Below are positions 53,970-64,000 of a stretch of 64,000 nucleotides of DNA, piece after piece. Location of the stretch: positions 4,405,001 to 4,469,000 of the forward strand of contig OX438748.1 of assembly GCA_949316235.1 (NCBI GenBank), read 5' to 3'. The DNA is from Oegoconia quadripuncta (Eukaryota > Arthropoda > Insecta > Lepidoptera > Autostichidae). The notes under the pieces were generated by a model. The model made no database searches. It saw nothing but the letters and a program-made list of their open reading frames with translations, and had not been told where the DNA came from. The translations under genes were made by a program, and so were the position numbers. The number at the start of each line of letters is the position of its first letter. Within the stretch, counting starts at the first letter, position 1.

Positions 53970-54949
53970 TTAAAGTGAATCTTTACTGAATTATACCGGT
54001 AGCAGTCTATGTCAACTACGAAACTTTTTATAGCTTATAAGCATTGCCTATGTTTAGAAATAGGTTTCGACACATGTAATGATTACGATGAACTGCTCAC
54101 CCAGTGAACTCGGGTGACCGCACGGATCTCAGCTCCCAACCCTTGGCGACAGATGCACACACAGAGAGGCCTAGATAGCACAGAATGCAGAAGGTCTCCG
54201 ATAGCGAAAATCATCAACGCATAGTCACTTTTCATTACAGCTTGCACGGGCGGTCGTAAGGTCTCTGCTCCACTATCAGAGGTCGACAGTAGGCAATGGG
54301 CAAATTGACCACGGATTGAAAGAAAGAATGTTATTTATTTTGATAACATTAATAGTAAAAGTTAGTATAAATGGTGGTAACTAAACACAGGAACATTGGT
54401 TATCAAAAAAGGTTACCGCTCAGCATAAGCCATAGTAGCGCTCGCTCTTGCAGCGCTGATCTTCAGTGGCACCTGCATTGATTGGTACTAGCATCTAAAT
54501 ATTCTAAACAGTCTTATTTTCAGTGCAAAAACTTTGTCACTGGTAATATTGGGTATAGAACCCTCAAGATACGAGTCGTGCTCGCATGTCCCTGTCTTTT
54601 CTGTTCTGTCTTGCACACTTCATTTATGCATTCCACTTAACCATAGCCATTATGCTTTATGACATGAGTAACTCAACTGAGTAGCAAAAATTAGATATGT
54701 GTATATTCTGTTCCATCAAGACCTGTATCTCGGGGCACTAATCGTGGAAAACCATATCCTATACGCTTTACAGGTGATATTCATCCAGCCTGTTGTAGCG
54801 AGGCTTTTACCTTGATTGGCTGAAGCCTGGCTTGGACTCGACCAATTACTCCTAATTTTCTAGTGAATAATTGAGGGAGCTGCCATATTTGAAAATGGGC
54901 CACAGGAATATAGATCCAGAACTGGAGGTGCGATTTTAGAAACGTTCTA
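53970..54949. other. Unique non-coding stretch
   Basis: 54100-54300 is GC-richer (GAACTCGGGTGACCGCACGG, GCACGGGCGGTCGTAAGG) but has stops in all frames. Confidence 0.35.
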
Positions 54950-55058
54950 TTTAGATAGATAGTTAGATAGAGCCTTTATTTGTTTCCACAGTCACACACA
55001 TACATTTAGCTTATACATATTGATACACAGATAAGGTAACACATCAAAAACATAATAT
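54950..55058 (-). repeat. Element N-like tail region
   Basis: AGATAGATAGTTAGATAGAG, CCTTTATTTG and CACACACATACA resemble the complement of the element N tail. The sequence right of MITE P (GCATGTGTGCTGCAGCAGTA) also resembles N, so P probably inserted in an N relative. Confidence 0.4.
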
Positions 55059-55200
55059 TGGTGTCGATTCGGATGTACACCAACAAAACTAAAAACAGTT
55101 TTAAAGTAGTACTGGCTCTTTCTCCCTGGAATAGTGCGATGCGACGGCACCACTCCAAAACTGGTTTTAGTATACTTGGTGTACATCCGAATAGACACCA
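55059..55200. mobile_element. MITE P, second copy
   Basis: 142 bp. Ends TGGTGTCGATTCGGATGTAC and GTACATCCGAATAGACACCA, arms of about 44 bp, core GTAGTACTGGCTCTTTCTCC and GATGCGACGGCACCACTCC. About 85-90 percent alike to the copy at 19062 outside an indel. Confidence 0.8.
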
Positions 55201-55597
55201 TTGTAACACTAACGCATGTGTGCTGCAGCAGTACAAATGGGTGATTTATTTAAGGAATTCTTTGTACTATTTAATCGGTATCTCTGATTCTTTTCTACTA
55301 GTTTGGACGAGTAGAGTTCGTTTTAGTAGTTCTGTTGCAATATTCGATTACTGTGTAAACTAGCAAACGTATCGGGCTGGCTTATAAATAATTTTCTCCA
55401 ACTAGGGAACATCCTTCACTGCAGTTACAGTTAAAGCTACATATGGGTCACCAATTTCTAATCTCACAAGTCGTGTTTGATAACTTCGCCAAATTTTTTT
55501 ATATAATGCGTTTATTTTAAGAAGTTAATCATCGCTAAGAAGCTAGTCTTTTATAATATTGATCTTAAAATCTCTCGATGAGTGCCATAGTAAATAT
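55201..55597. other. Spacer, nothing recognised
   Basis: No coding signal beyond a short element N remnant at the left edge. Confidence 0.35.
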
Positions 55598-55846
55598 GGA
55601 CGACCGATTGGTGTAGTGGATAGTGACCCTGTCAGCGAAACCAACGGTTGCGGGTTCGAATCCAGCGACGGGTAAATTTTTGTGTGATGAATACAAACAT
55701 TTATTCCCGAGTCATGGATGTTTATATAAATATTTATGTATGTTTATCCGTTATCTAGTATCCATAGCACAAGATTTGCTTAGTTTGGGACTAGATGATT
55801 GGTGTAAGTGTCCGAAATATTTATTATTATTATTATTTATTCTAAT
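55598..55846 (+). mobile_element. SINE C, full-length copy
   Basis: GACGACCGATTGGTGTAGTG, the anticodon-arm-like GTGACCCTGTCAGCGAAACC, B box GGGTTCGAATCC, then CCGAGTCATGGATGTTTATA, AGTATCCATAGCACAAG and GACTAGATGATTGGTG, ending in TTATTATTATTATT. Confidence 0.9.
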
Positions 55847-56339
55847 TTTGCCTTCCTCATTGAAATTATCACATAAGTTGTTGAGTAGATATGCTGTCTT
55901 ATTGTGACTGGGATTAATTCATAATAAGAAATTCTCGTTCTCTTAAATATATGGGAACGTTTATATAAAAGGACATAGTATTCATTTATGATACGCGCTA
56001 AGAACAGCTTTAGCCTTTAACAGCGCATGCAAAGTCTTTGACATTGACCTATTTTGCACGAGTACTTCTACAGCGCGGCGTTTTCTGACTAGGACTCCCT
56101 AACATGACCACTTGGACGGCGACACGTAAGTTAGTAATAGTTATTTATTGTGGTTAACTTTAACTACTATACTTGTTAACTACTTAAGTTATTGTTGGCA
56201 TCTTATCATTGTTGATTTTCTTATTTTACATGTGTGAACTTGTAATTAGCATCTGTTTATGCAATGTTTATTATATTTATGTATTAGCTGTAAGTTATTT
56301 TAAAAGCAAATTATTTATATTAATTACAATACAATACAA
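55847..56339. other. AT-rich spacer
   Basis: No feature recognised. Confidence 0.35.
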
Positions 56340-56746
56340 ATACACTTTATTGCACAACAAAGTGGTAAGAATAGAATGTACAATTTGGCGACCTTATCAC
56401 AAAAATCGATCTCTTCCAGGCAACCTTTGGGTATTAGGACAGTAGGTACATTTGAAATGGGCAGGTTGTTCAGTATTAAATAGGAATGCAGATACAAAGT
56501 ACGTGAATAGATTTCATATATTAATTCATTAAAATCGCGTTTTGTTAACGAAATAATCTCATTCTAATCTACCCTATATATTGTTATCGATCTCTTCCAG
56601 GCAACCTTTGGGTATTAGGACAGTACATTTGAAATGGGCAGGTTGTGCAGTATTAAATAGGGATACAGATACAAAGTACGTGAATAGATTTCATATATTA
56701 ATTTATTGAAATCGCGTTTTGCTAACGAAATAATCTCATGCTAACT
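56340..56746 (-). mobile_element. LINE 3' end containing a 181-bp tandem duplication
   Basis: TACACTTTATTGCACAACAA and CGACCTTATCAC..ATCGATCTC are the complement of a LINE 3' end (polyadenylation signal, GAGATCGAT, GATAAGGTCG). From ATCGATCTCTTCCAGGCAAC at 56405 the sequence repeats at 56586, each unit carrying GGGTATTAGGACAGTA, TTGAAATGGGCAGGTTGT and GATTTCATATATTAATT. The units are about 93 percent identical. Confidence 0.65.
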
Positions 56747-57324
56747 GTTTTATATCAATGCCTTCATCACTAAGCTGCAAAATTCCATCGAAGAGTACGC
56801 TCTGTGGCGTATTTAGAATTTATACCACATCCTTGTTTTATGGGGTTTGAGCTTCAGTCAATGGAGGGGCAATGTTATAAATTCTAGTCTCGCCGCTTTT
56901 GGCGAAAGTGATTGGACAGTTAGGTGGTACATTTTTTGAGCAGGATGGTTTTAGGTTGGTTTATGAATATTAAATTGGCCCATTATCATATTATTATCAT
57001 TAAGCGGACCCGAGACTTGGAACTGGTCAGCGGGCCGTACACCTTTATTGAACCGTTTAACGTGATATGCAAATTTTATGTTTATTAACTTGTGTCCTTT
57101 TGGTTCTACCTAGTTTTGACATATGTTAGGATTGGAATTTTGCGAGTTAGTTATAGTTGTTCTAGCTATATTATTTTATAGGCGCTTTAATATTCGATCA
57201 GTGAATATAAATCTATAAAAGAACAATAAAAAAAAATATTCTTGGAGTGGGTAGTTAACAATAAATACCCGACTACGGTATATTACAAATCGACCAATAA
57301 AAAACGGACTAACTCGATATATTT
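56747..57324. other. Spacer, nothing recognised
   Basis: AT-rich, without shared repeats. Confidence 0.35.
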
Positions 57325-57547
57325 AGTTGGTGGTAGGGCATTTTATATGTCCGCCTGGCTAGCTACCACCATCTTATCTAAATCTGCCGCCAAACAGCAA
57401 TTTTAATAGCATTGTTGTGTTCCGGTTGTCAGAGTTAAGATAGCCAGTCCTCCAAATGTGTTGAGGTTCCCGGGTCAGTACGCTTCCACCTTCGATTTCA
57501 TCTTCACTTAACATCAGGTGTGATTGAGGTTGTACATAAAAAAAAAA
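57325..57547 (+). mobile_element. SINE A, 5'-truncated copy
   Basis: From TAGTTGGTGGTAGGGCATTT to GTGATTGAGGTTGTACATAA and an A run. The tRNA-like head is absent and CAAGTACCAACCCG is deleted near the end. Confidence 0.85.
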
Positions 57548-58005
57548 CAATTTATTTCCCCTTATCACTGATTCAAGTAACCATACCAGCAGTACTATCA
57601 CATGTGTAAACTTTGAATTTGAATTTGGAACCATTAATTTACCTTTTTGGAGTGATCATTTTCTACCAGCTAAATGAATTATTGTCTTACCGTGTGATTT
57701 TACAAATGAAGTTATGATACTACTTCTTAATACTCTGTGGTCGAGCCACGTTATTACGTGCCGGACATTACCGATGTCGTGACGTCGACGTGCTGTGGTC
57801 GGCGTCCTCAACTCGTTACCGTTGTCTGAACAGCGTCACTTCTATGTCTAATATTATATTACAATCAGTTCTAAATTTACAGTAAGATAGTAGATAGTTT
57901 AAACTTCCCTCACGTTCATAATTTTATTTTTTGTCGTTAATTTAAGACGTAGGTATAATTATTTTACGAATTGTCATGCCTTTTATGCCTAGTATCAAGA
58001 CTTTT
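57548..58005. other. Spacer with a small CpG-rich patch
   Basis: 57740-57830 has CGATGTCGTGACGTCGACGT and GTCGGCGTCCTC. Not linked to any gene. Confidence 0.35.
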
Positions 58006-58320
58006 AACCGCCTCCGTGGCTCAATGTAAACAACATTGGGTTTACGATTCGGAGGGGACGGTACATATTTTAAGTACTCGGTTTGGTTGGTGGTAGGGCA
58101 TTTTAAAATGTCCGCCTGGCTAGCTACCACCATCTTATCTAAATCTGCCGCCAAGCAGCAATGTTAATAGCATTATTGTGTTCCGGTTGTTAGAGACAGG
58201 ATAGCCAGTCCCCCAAATGTGTTGGGGTTTCCGGGTTAGTACGCTTCCACCTTCGACCTCATCTTCACTTAACATCAGGTGTGATTGAGGTCAAGTACAA
58301 ATCCGTCGTCCTTAAAAAAA
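58006..58320 (+). mobile_element. SINE A copy with damaged B box
   Basis: CCGCCTCCGTGGCTCAATGT and then ATTCGGAGGGGACGGTACAT, where the GGGTTCGATCCCC B box is lost. The rest of the body and the end (CAAATCCGTCGTCCTTAAAA) are present. Confidence 0.85.
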
Positions 58321-59524
58321 GGGGATATTTTCTTTTGTTGCTCTGTTGCAGTTGCTGTTGCGGAAGGAAATAATAACCCGTTATGAAAAAATAAGTAAAA
58401 GTCACATCACATGTAATAGTGGTTTTATTTTATCATCACTATTTCTTCTAATAGTTCCTTTGGTCACATTATCCATTCGTTTTACAAACCGCTTCCTTTT
58501 TGGAGGTAGAATGAGACCTTTTTTTCTTCGACGATTGTTTCAAGACACATAGGTACCTACACTTACAATAAATACACTATGGATATGGCAATCACTTTTT
58601 AGGAGCTTCAATATAGAAATAGTTTTACATTTTAGCAGTACCCACGCAGTGTGAATATTCGATTTGTCGAAGAAAACCTGTCCTTGAATTTTTACAACCC
58701 TTCCCTTTAATTAATTTCCTGAAACTGTATTTTCTTTTCTGTTGTGGATCAAAGTGTATTTGTATTAATTTGTATTTTTTTTGTGGATTTAATATTTTTG
58801 GTTTATAGTTGGTTAGAACTGGCATTTACCAGATTGCCCCAAAAAGAAGTGTCATTCGAGTGTATGTATGTTTGTAAATTTTTACATGACCTAAACGGCG
58901 GGATCCCTAGAGTATAATTTTGAAGTGAAAAATCCAATATTTGACTAAGGATTCCATGATAGGTTATGTACTGTTAGTGTAAATTGTGAATAAATGAATT
59001 GGAATTGGAATATGGCGCCCGCAATATACAAAATATGCTGTAGCTTTTTTTTGTTTTTTTTTTTATACTGGTTAATTTATAAATGTTCTTGGAAATTGAT
59101 TATCTTTTCTAACTTATTAGAAATGGAATTTGTTTGTGTATCAATTTTTCACGTTCGTGCCATATAATTTCTATCAATAATTTTCGATTAATCTGAAAAT
59201 CCATCATACTAAACTTGTAAATTAATTGCTCAATAATTAAATGTCAAAACTTAAACCACGCATAAAGATCATCATCGTCTATTTCCACCATTTGCAGCAA
59301 TATTTCACTCATTGGAAGGCCTCTTTTGGTATACTTTATTACTTTTTTGATCTATTTGGATGATATCATAGTATTTCAGGGTGTTCTACATTTTCAGTTT
59401 ACAGTTCGCCCCATTCTTATTCAAAAGGTTCACAACTCCGTTCCTTTTCATAATGTTCCTGAGACGATTGCATTGTTTTGATATCACGAGAGAGCCTTAG
59501 TATTATATTCTTCACTTATATGTT
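58321..59524. other. Non-coding stretch, nothing recognised
   Basis: Two short frames (58346 plus, 58625 minus) show no domain. TGAATAAATGAATTGGAATT near 58990 may be an old LINE tail. Confidence 0.35.
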
Positions 59525-59700
59525 TTACTAGCTTTCCACCCGCGGCTTTGCGTGGAATAAATTTATCGCGAAAATGATTTGATTTGTTTATTCCGCGGGA
59601 ACTACTCACTTTATCGGGATAAAAAAATTCATCTGTTTCGCTGTGATTGTGAAACAAACAAACATTCAAACTTTCGCGTTTATAATATTAGTTAGATGTT
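59525..59700 (+). repeat. Repeat E copy
   Basis: CTAGCTTTCCACCCGCGGCT, GGAACTACTCACTTTATCGG, TTTCGCTGTGATTG, CAAACAAACATTCAAACTTT and CGCGTTTATAATATTAG. The middle part is shortened. Confidence 0.6.
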
Positions 59701-60865
59701 TACAGACCTCCTAACTCAGATTTACACAATCTCAGAAGAGTCATGTTAACCCGTTGGCAACGATATGATGACTATATCCTTCTCCTGCTATCCTCTGTTT
59801 ATAAGCAAATGCAACGGCTTAATAACAGGAACAAAAACTAGTTTACTTTATATAAGTAGCATATACTCTTAGAACAAAACACTTGGTAGTACCTAAGCCC
59901 TACTTGACCCCGACAAGCATGCCAGCGTGCAAGCAAACCTTATTACCGTATTTAATCCTCTTAGGTAGACTGCTTCACCTCCCACTTTGTACAGACTTGT
60001 AACTAGGGGGTGTTTGAGGGGGCGCTCGGAACTTAAATAGCGCCACACACTGTCTTCAAGACAAATCGCACCGAATTAGAATTGCTCGAGTTTTAGCTTG
60101 GTATGCTAAACATTTTGCACTATATCTATGTAAAATTTGCACCAATTCGAATTATGAAACTTGCGTACTAAAATTATCTGTGCTTTGTAAAATCAATGTA
60201 AGTGTTTTCCACTCTTATAACTGTATTTCTTTGCTTTTGATATTATTTCTATAAATTTTTTGGCTTGTCTTTCTGCAACAACCATATACTTGTCACAAAT
60301 ACATGATGTGATTCGCTATCCTTTACTTAACAAATCTAGCACCTTATCCATTTCAAAAATTAAACCAGAGAAAGGAAGTAAATAATAAATCATCGCTTGA
60401 TTACCAAAGACGAATTGGAAGCGTTTAAAGTAAGTTCCAACTACGGCCCTGACGTTTCATACTACCTTCTTCGTTGTGACCTCTTACTCCCCTGCGACCT
60501 GCGACGTAGGTTACTAGGTCTTTTATTAACAAAATAAATAAACAGCTGTATTCCGTATTAGCAAGAAAAGGTGGCTTCGCTGCATTTTGGAAATTTTAAA
60601 CTTTGAATTTTATTTTTCTCGCCGTCGTCGTTTCTCCGAGAAATAATATTTAAAACCAATTTTGTTGAGTGAAAAGCGTTGCTATTGCTGAATCTTCAAA
60701 TTTGAGAGAGAGAGAAATAAAATATCCACTACTGAAGTCCGACAAATAGATGAGCGATGAACCCTTATGCGACAGATCTGAAGTTCGATTTACGATAATA
60801 CCACAGCACGCTTGTTCGACAAATGAAAGCTCGACGCTATATTTATTAGGCAATTTATTAGGCTA
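59701..60865. other. Non-coding stretch, nothing recognised
   Basis: No shared repeats. Short minus frame at 60650 without domain. Confidence 0.35.
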
Positions 60866-60951
60866 TAATTGTTAGGCAAATAAAGTAACAGAACATTCAG
60901 ATAAGTGTCGCAGCAGTGAAAGGGAAACGACTCAGCTATATGCTGAGCTTA
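60866..60951 (+). repeat. Repeat F copy
   Basis: Shares GTTAGGCAAATAAAGTAAC, GTGTCGCAGCAGTGAAAGGG and the self-pairing CTCAGCTATATGCTGAG with 17284-17368. Confidence 0.55.
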
Positions 60952-61029
60952 TTAGAGCTACATATATCTAACAAAATTATGCTCTTCTTGAATTGTAGCT
61001 TTGGTGAAATTTAGACCATTCTAATTTCT

Positions 61030-61290
61030 CGTATTGGGACGTTTAGTTTTAATAACATTGTGTAATAAGCCAGAAAAGTGCAACTGATGTCTTGATTCCA
61101 TGTCAAGCAGGCAACTGTGGTGTTAAGTAAGAACGTCTGGGTAATTTAATACGAAATATTGATGCAAGCTTTCTGTACTCTTTGTATCACACGTTAGTGC
61201 TAGCTAGCAGGCACGGACCAAATACTACGTAGCCGTAATTTAATTTTGAGAGGATCAAGCATTCGCACAATTGAAGTATTAATAAGAATT
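61030..61290 (-). pseudogene. Possible LINE reverse transcriptase relic
   Basis: One minus frame, with several stops, gives SIVRMLDPLKIKLRLRSIWS, then RVIQRVQKACINISY, resembling the 'L..SK..Y....W.P.......I..VQ' region after the catalytic core. Low confidence because of the stops. Confidence 0.35.
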
Positions 61291-61474
61291 GATTAATTAA
61301 AAATTTCCAAGTTAATCACTTTTAGTCTTGTGGCTGTGTGATTTGTAATGTAATGTCTGCAAATTATACCAATTTCCATTTTATCTCAGAGACTTTAAGT
61401 TTTATCGAGAGATTATAAACATATTCCATTCCCTTATTTTGTTTTAACGTCACAAATTGTATTTTCAATCAAAT

Positions 61475-61883
61475 CAAAATCAAAAAAATATTTATTTCGT
61501 TCGATAAAAATTATCACTTGAAATCGTCACATTTTTTATCTTATTATTAAAGTTATTGATATTATTGCTCATTCACAAAGCTGATTCCCCCAGAGAAGAA
61601 CGATAAGTTTGGGTTACAATTATATTATATTGTACAATTAGACTGAATATCGCGCAGCGGTCTATGTCCATGCTTGCTTATCATCCAGATAGTCAGAAAT
61701 TTTATAATAGCCTTTGGTAAATAATGTCTGTTTTATGAATGTACAATAACATTGTAAGTTTGCAATGAAAAAGTATTGTAATTGAAAAGTAATTAACACG
61801 GATGTTTTAAATAATTGTAACCTAGCTTTATCAGAATATATAGAAAAGTTTAGTACAAAGTTTAACATTGTCATAAACAACAA
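61475..61883 (-). pseudogene. Jockey-like LINE C-terminus and 3' end
   Basis: Tail AATCAAATCAAAATC at the left. The minus frame ends TFIKQTLFTKGYYKISDYLD then DKQAW, the classic 'K..L..KGYY.I.D' end of Jockey-type ORFs in Lepidoptera. The 3' untranslated part matches 17085-17250. Confidence 0.7.
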
Positions 61884-62792
61884 CTCAGCTGAATTAGGTT
61901 AGTACCAACTACCATATCTATCAAGCTATCTAATATTCGGCTAAAACAACTGTATTGTAACTTTGTAGGATATACATACAATCGTGTGGTTTCAAGTTTC
62001 ACAACTGAAACATAGTGTCGGTGAGAGCTGGAGTGCATTACGAATCCTGCATTTACTTGTTTCCTAGTATATGGAAAGTTCAGAAGGTTTTCGTTTACAA
62101 GTTGCTCGGTAGGGTTGTGAGTTTAAACGGAAATTGCGTGGACTTAGAAGAGTTTGTAAATAATTCATCAGCTCAGCAACAGTGTAGTTCTCAATGTTAA
62201 TTTGATTGTATTGTATTTAATGTATTTAATACTAATGAATGTAACTGACTTGAATTATGTAATGCATTTGATATTATGAATTTAACAGTTTCATAAATAA
62301 ATTCGTTTATTTTCCCTCCACAATTCGTACATTACAGTATTATAGATACAATTACAAATAAAAATTGTGGGCGACTGATGCCTAAATTAGGCAGTAGCTT
62401 GTATTTCAGGTCATCAGGTCCTCCCCCATTACAACTTTACAGTAGTAGGTACTTATCTATAAATGTATGTACATGGTACTCATTGGTAATCGAGAACACG
62501 TTAGTGGCGTTAGTAATATATATGTATTAAATGTACGTGTATATAAAATATGCAAACTAATGTGTACTTAAGTATGTGAGTGTATATGGGTAACAGTAAT
62601 TAATGTTAACGACTTGAATTATGTAAAGGAATTTAGTATCCAAAAAAATAATTATTACTGTAATAGTTTAAGATTTATAGATTTTGCATGCTGTTAAAAG
62701 TGGCTGAATAGGCGATAGAACCAGTACTGAAACATCTTATAATGTACCCTATTCAATAGCAAATAAATCATTTGTATTTGTATTTGTGTCAG
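61884..62792. other. AT-rich stretch ending in a LINE-like tail
   Basis: AATGTACCCTATTCAATAGC and AAATAAATCATTTGTATTTG (62742-62785) look like a LINE 3' end just before the candidate exon. The 61-codon frame at 62015 is unassigned. Confidence 0.35.
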
Positions 62793-62881
62793 CGAGCCGC
62801 AGGAACTTTGATAGTTTGATGTAGATATGCTGGACATGGATCTGGAATCTCCTCGGCTCTGGTACCTATTGACGGTGACAG
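62793..62881 (+). CDS. Candidate first coding exon (weak)
   Basis: A possible acceptor (TATTTGTATTTGTGTCAG) ends at 62792, ATG is at 62827 and a GT donor (GTACCT) follows ACAG at 62882. The 18 codons begin MLDMDLESPRLW and go on YLLTVT, ending in phase 1. Stops upstream in all frames mean it could only be a start exon. The acceptor tract overlaps a LINE-like tail, which lowers confidence. Confidence 0.3.
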
Positions 62882-63084
62882 GTACCTTATCCACTACATC
62901 TGTTTTATTTAGTATTAACTTTATAATTGTTACTTCTCAAGGGCTTTACTTTTTGGGTCTCTGTATTAGATGTTCTAAGACATCATTATCCACAGTGTAC
63001 TTTATAATTTTAAGATTTGGTTATACCTGAAATTGAAGTTTTTCGGAATTGCATTTCTAAGTTAACCTATGACACATCAGCCGA

Positions 63085-63430
63085 AATTACGCGCCGTTCA
63101 ACGTAGTCCCGAACCGTTCGTCTAGCGACTGTTTCTGCGAAAACGTCTTCAATATATTTTGCATAGCAAGCGACACATCACGCGACGCGTTATGCGACCG
63201 CATATTCGGCCAGCGTAGTTGAGCGCTTTCAAAGCGAATAGCGCCACGTCGCGTTTCTGTTCAGCAATGACTAACCTCTCTCTTTTAGTTCAAGTGTCTT
63301 TCGTCTCTTTTAGTGACCACACCGACAAAGATGACGATGACGCCACGTATTGTCCGTCGCGTTAGACGCCGCGCGCCGCGTGCGTTTGGTGTGTCATGTC
63401 AACCGAATACTATCGACCGATAATTCAGTC
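63085..63430. other. CpG-rich block, unassigned
   Basis: Much denser in CG than its surroundings (ACACATCACGCGACGCGTTA, GCGTTAGACGCCGCGCGCCG, CGGCCAGCGTAGTTGAGCGC). Internal words recur in opposite orientation (GCGACGCG / CGCGTCGC types). It is more like a DNA transposon remnant than an exon, as stops occur in every frame, but a promoter is possible. Confidence 0.45.
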
Positions 63431-63684
63431 GCCAAAGTGTCGGCGCAGTACCTGCCGCAGGTCCCTACATATCTCATCACTTTCCATCGGTGGTATTGCT
63501 GAGGCAAAATGTGTCCTAACTGGACAAATATCATAAAAAAGAAATTTGTTGTCGAGTTTTAGTTCGTAAATTTACATTACGAATACCATTTTTATGATAT
63601 AAAGTAGGAAAATAAGCTGACTGGCCACTTGAATATCCCATTGCTGTTAATCGATATCAACAATTTCCAAAGCTCAGCTCAATC

Positions 63685-63772
63685 ATCATCATATCAGCCA
63701 CACGTCCACTGCTGAATCTATATTGAGCCCTATGGCTCGCCCATTAGATGTCACTCTGGAAATCTAAACGAT
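63685..63772 (+). repeat. Repeat M fragment
   Basis: TCATCATCATATCAGCCACA, CGTCCACTGCTGAATCTA and GAGCCCTATGGCTCG. Counterpart of 3970. Confidence 0.5.
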
Positions 63773-63892
63773 TACTAAATACAAAATAACAGGGAATATA
63801 GCCAACGTGCCATTTTAAGAAAAAGACTGTCAAGTGTAAATATGACTTGTGCCCTGATACATACTCGTACATCACCATAGAAAACTATTATA

Positions 63893-64000
63893 AACCGCCT
63901 CTGGGGCTCAATGTAAACAACATTGTGTTTACGTTTCGGAGGTCGCGGGTTCGATCCCCAGCGGGGTATATATTTAGTACTCGGATTGGTTGGTGGTAGG
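63893..64000 (+). mobile_element. SINE A, runs off the window
   Basis: CCGCCTCTGGGGCTCAATGT, GGGTTCGATCCCCAGCGGGG and GGATTGGTTGGTGGTAGG at the window edge. Confidence 0.85.

Noticed and set aside
54992..55363. Overlapping ORFs on both strands
   Set aside because: They arise from the inverted arms of MITE P, read in both directions.
48556..58320. Regularly recurring direct repeats considered as a CRISPR array
   Set aside because: Spacing is irregular (kilobases), units are about 300 bp, and the setting is a eukaryotic SINE cluster.

Overview
The window looks like intronic or intergenic DNA of a moth or butterfly (Lepidoptera). It is AT-rich, with no bacterial-style gene layout and no long host open reading frame. 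It is crowded with decayed transposable elements of kinds I associate with lepidopteran genomes: tRNA-headed SINEs, Jockey/CR1-like and RTE-like LINE 3' ends, an R1-clade LINE, a Copia LTR element and many short inverted-repeat (MITE-like) elements. The species cannot be named from the sequence.

Layout. 0-9 kb: 5S-rRNA-like SINE relics, a defective Copia element (ORF 4191-5051 minus, primer-binding site and one LTR up to 5300), Jockey-like LINE ends and a minus-strand tRNA SINE. 9-13 kb: SINEs A and B and a 25-base poly-G run. 13-17 kb: a coding relic of unclear family, a perfect 25-bp hairpin, a 1-kb element with 195-bp inverted arms, and a SINE split by an insertion with a perfect 17-bp target duplication. 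17.46-17.62 kb: the best candidate host exon (acceptor, start codon, signal-peptide-like residues, donor). 18-24 kb: two three-level nests of elements and a palindromic element. 24.5-26.3 kb: a GC-rich R1-clade LINE fragment between oppositely oriented SINE B copies. 26-37 kb: MITE-like inverted repeats, RTE relics and tandem-monomer elements. 37-46 kb: the least repetitive part, with some GC-richer non-coding blocks. 46-64 kb: the densest SINE A cluster, LINE ends, a split SINE with a 10-bp minisatellite, a CpG-rich block near 63 kb and a second candidate exon at 62.8 kb.

How it fits together. Apart from the elements, the only host-gene signal is three short candidate exons on the plus strand (17465-17616, 30700-30751, 62793-62881). 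Each carries a start codon and ends after codon base 1 at a GT donor. They could be alternative first coding exons of one large-intron gene, or chance. No operon, CRISPR array, intact transposase, rRNA gene or convincing tRNA gene was found. Family letters (SINE A-D, elements E-Q) are labels made up for this window, defined by copies seen within it.
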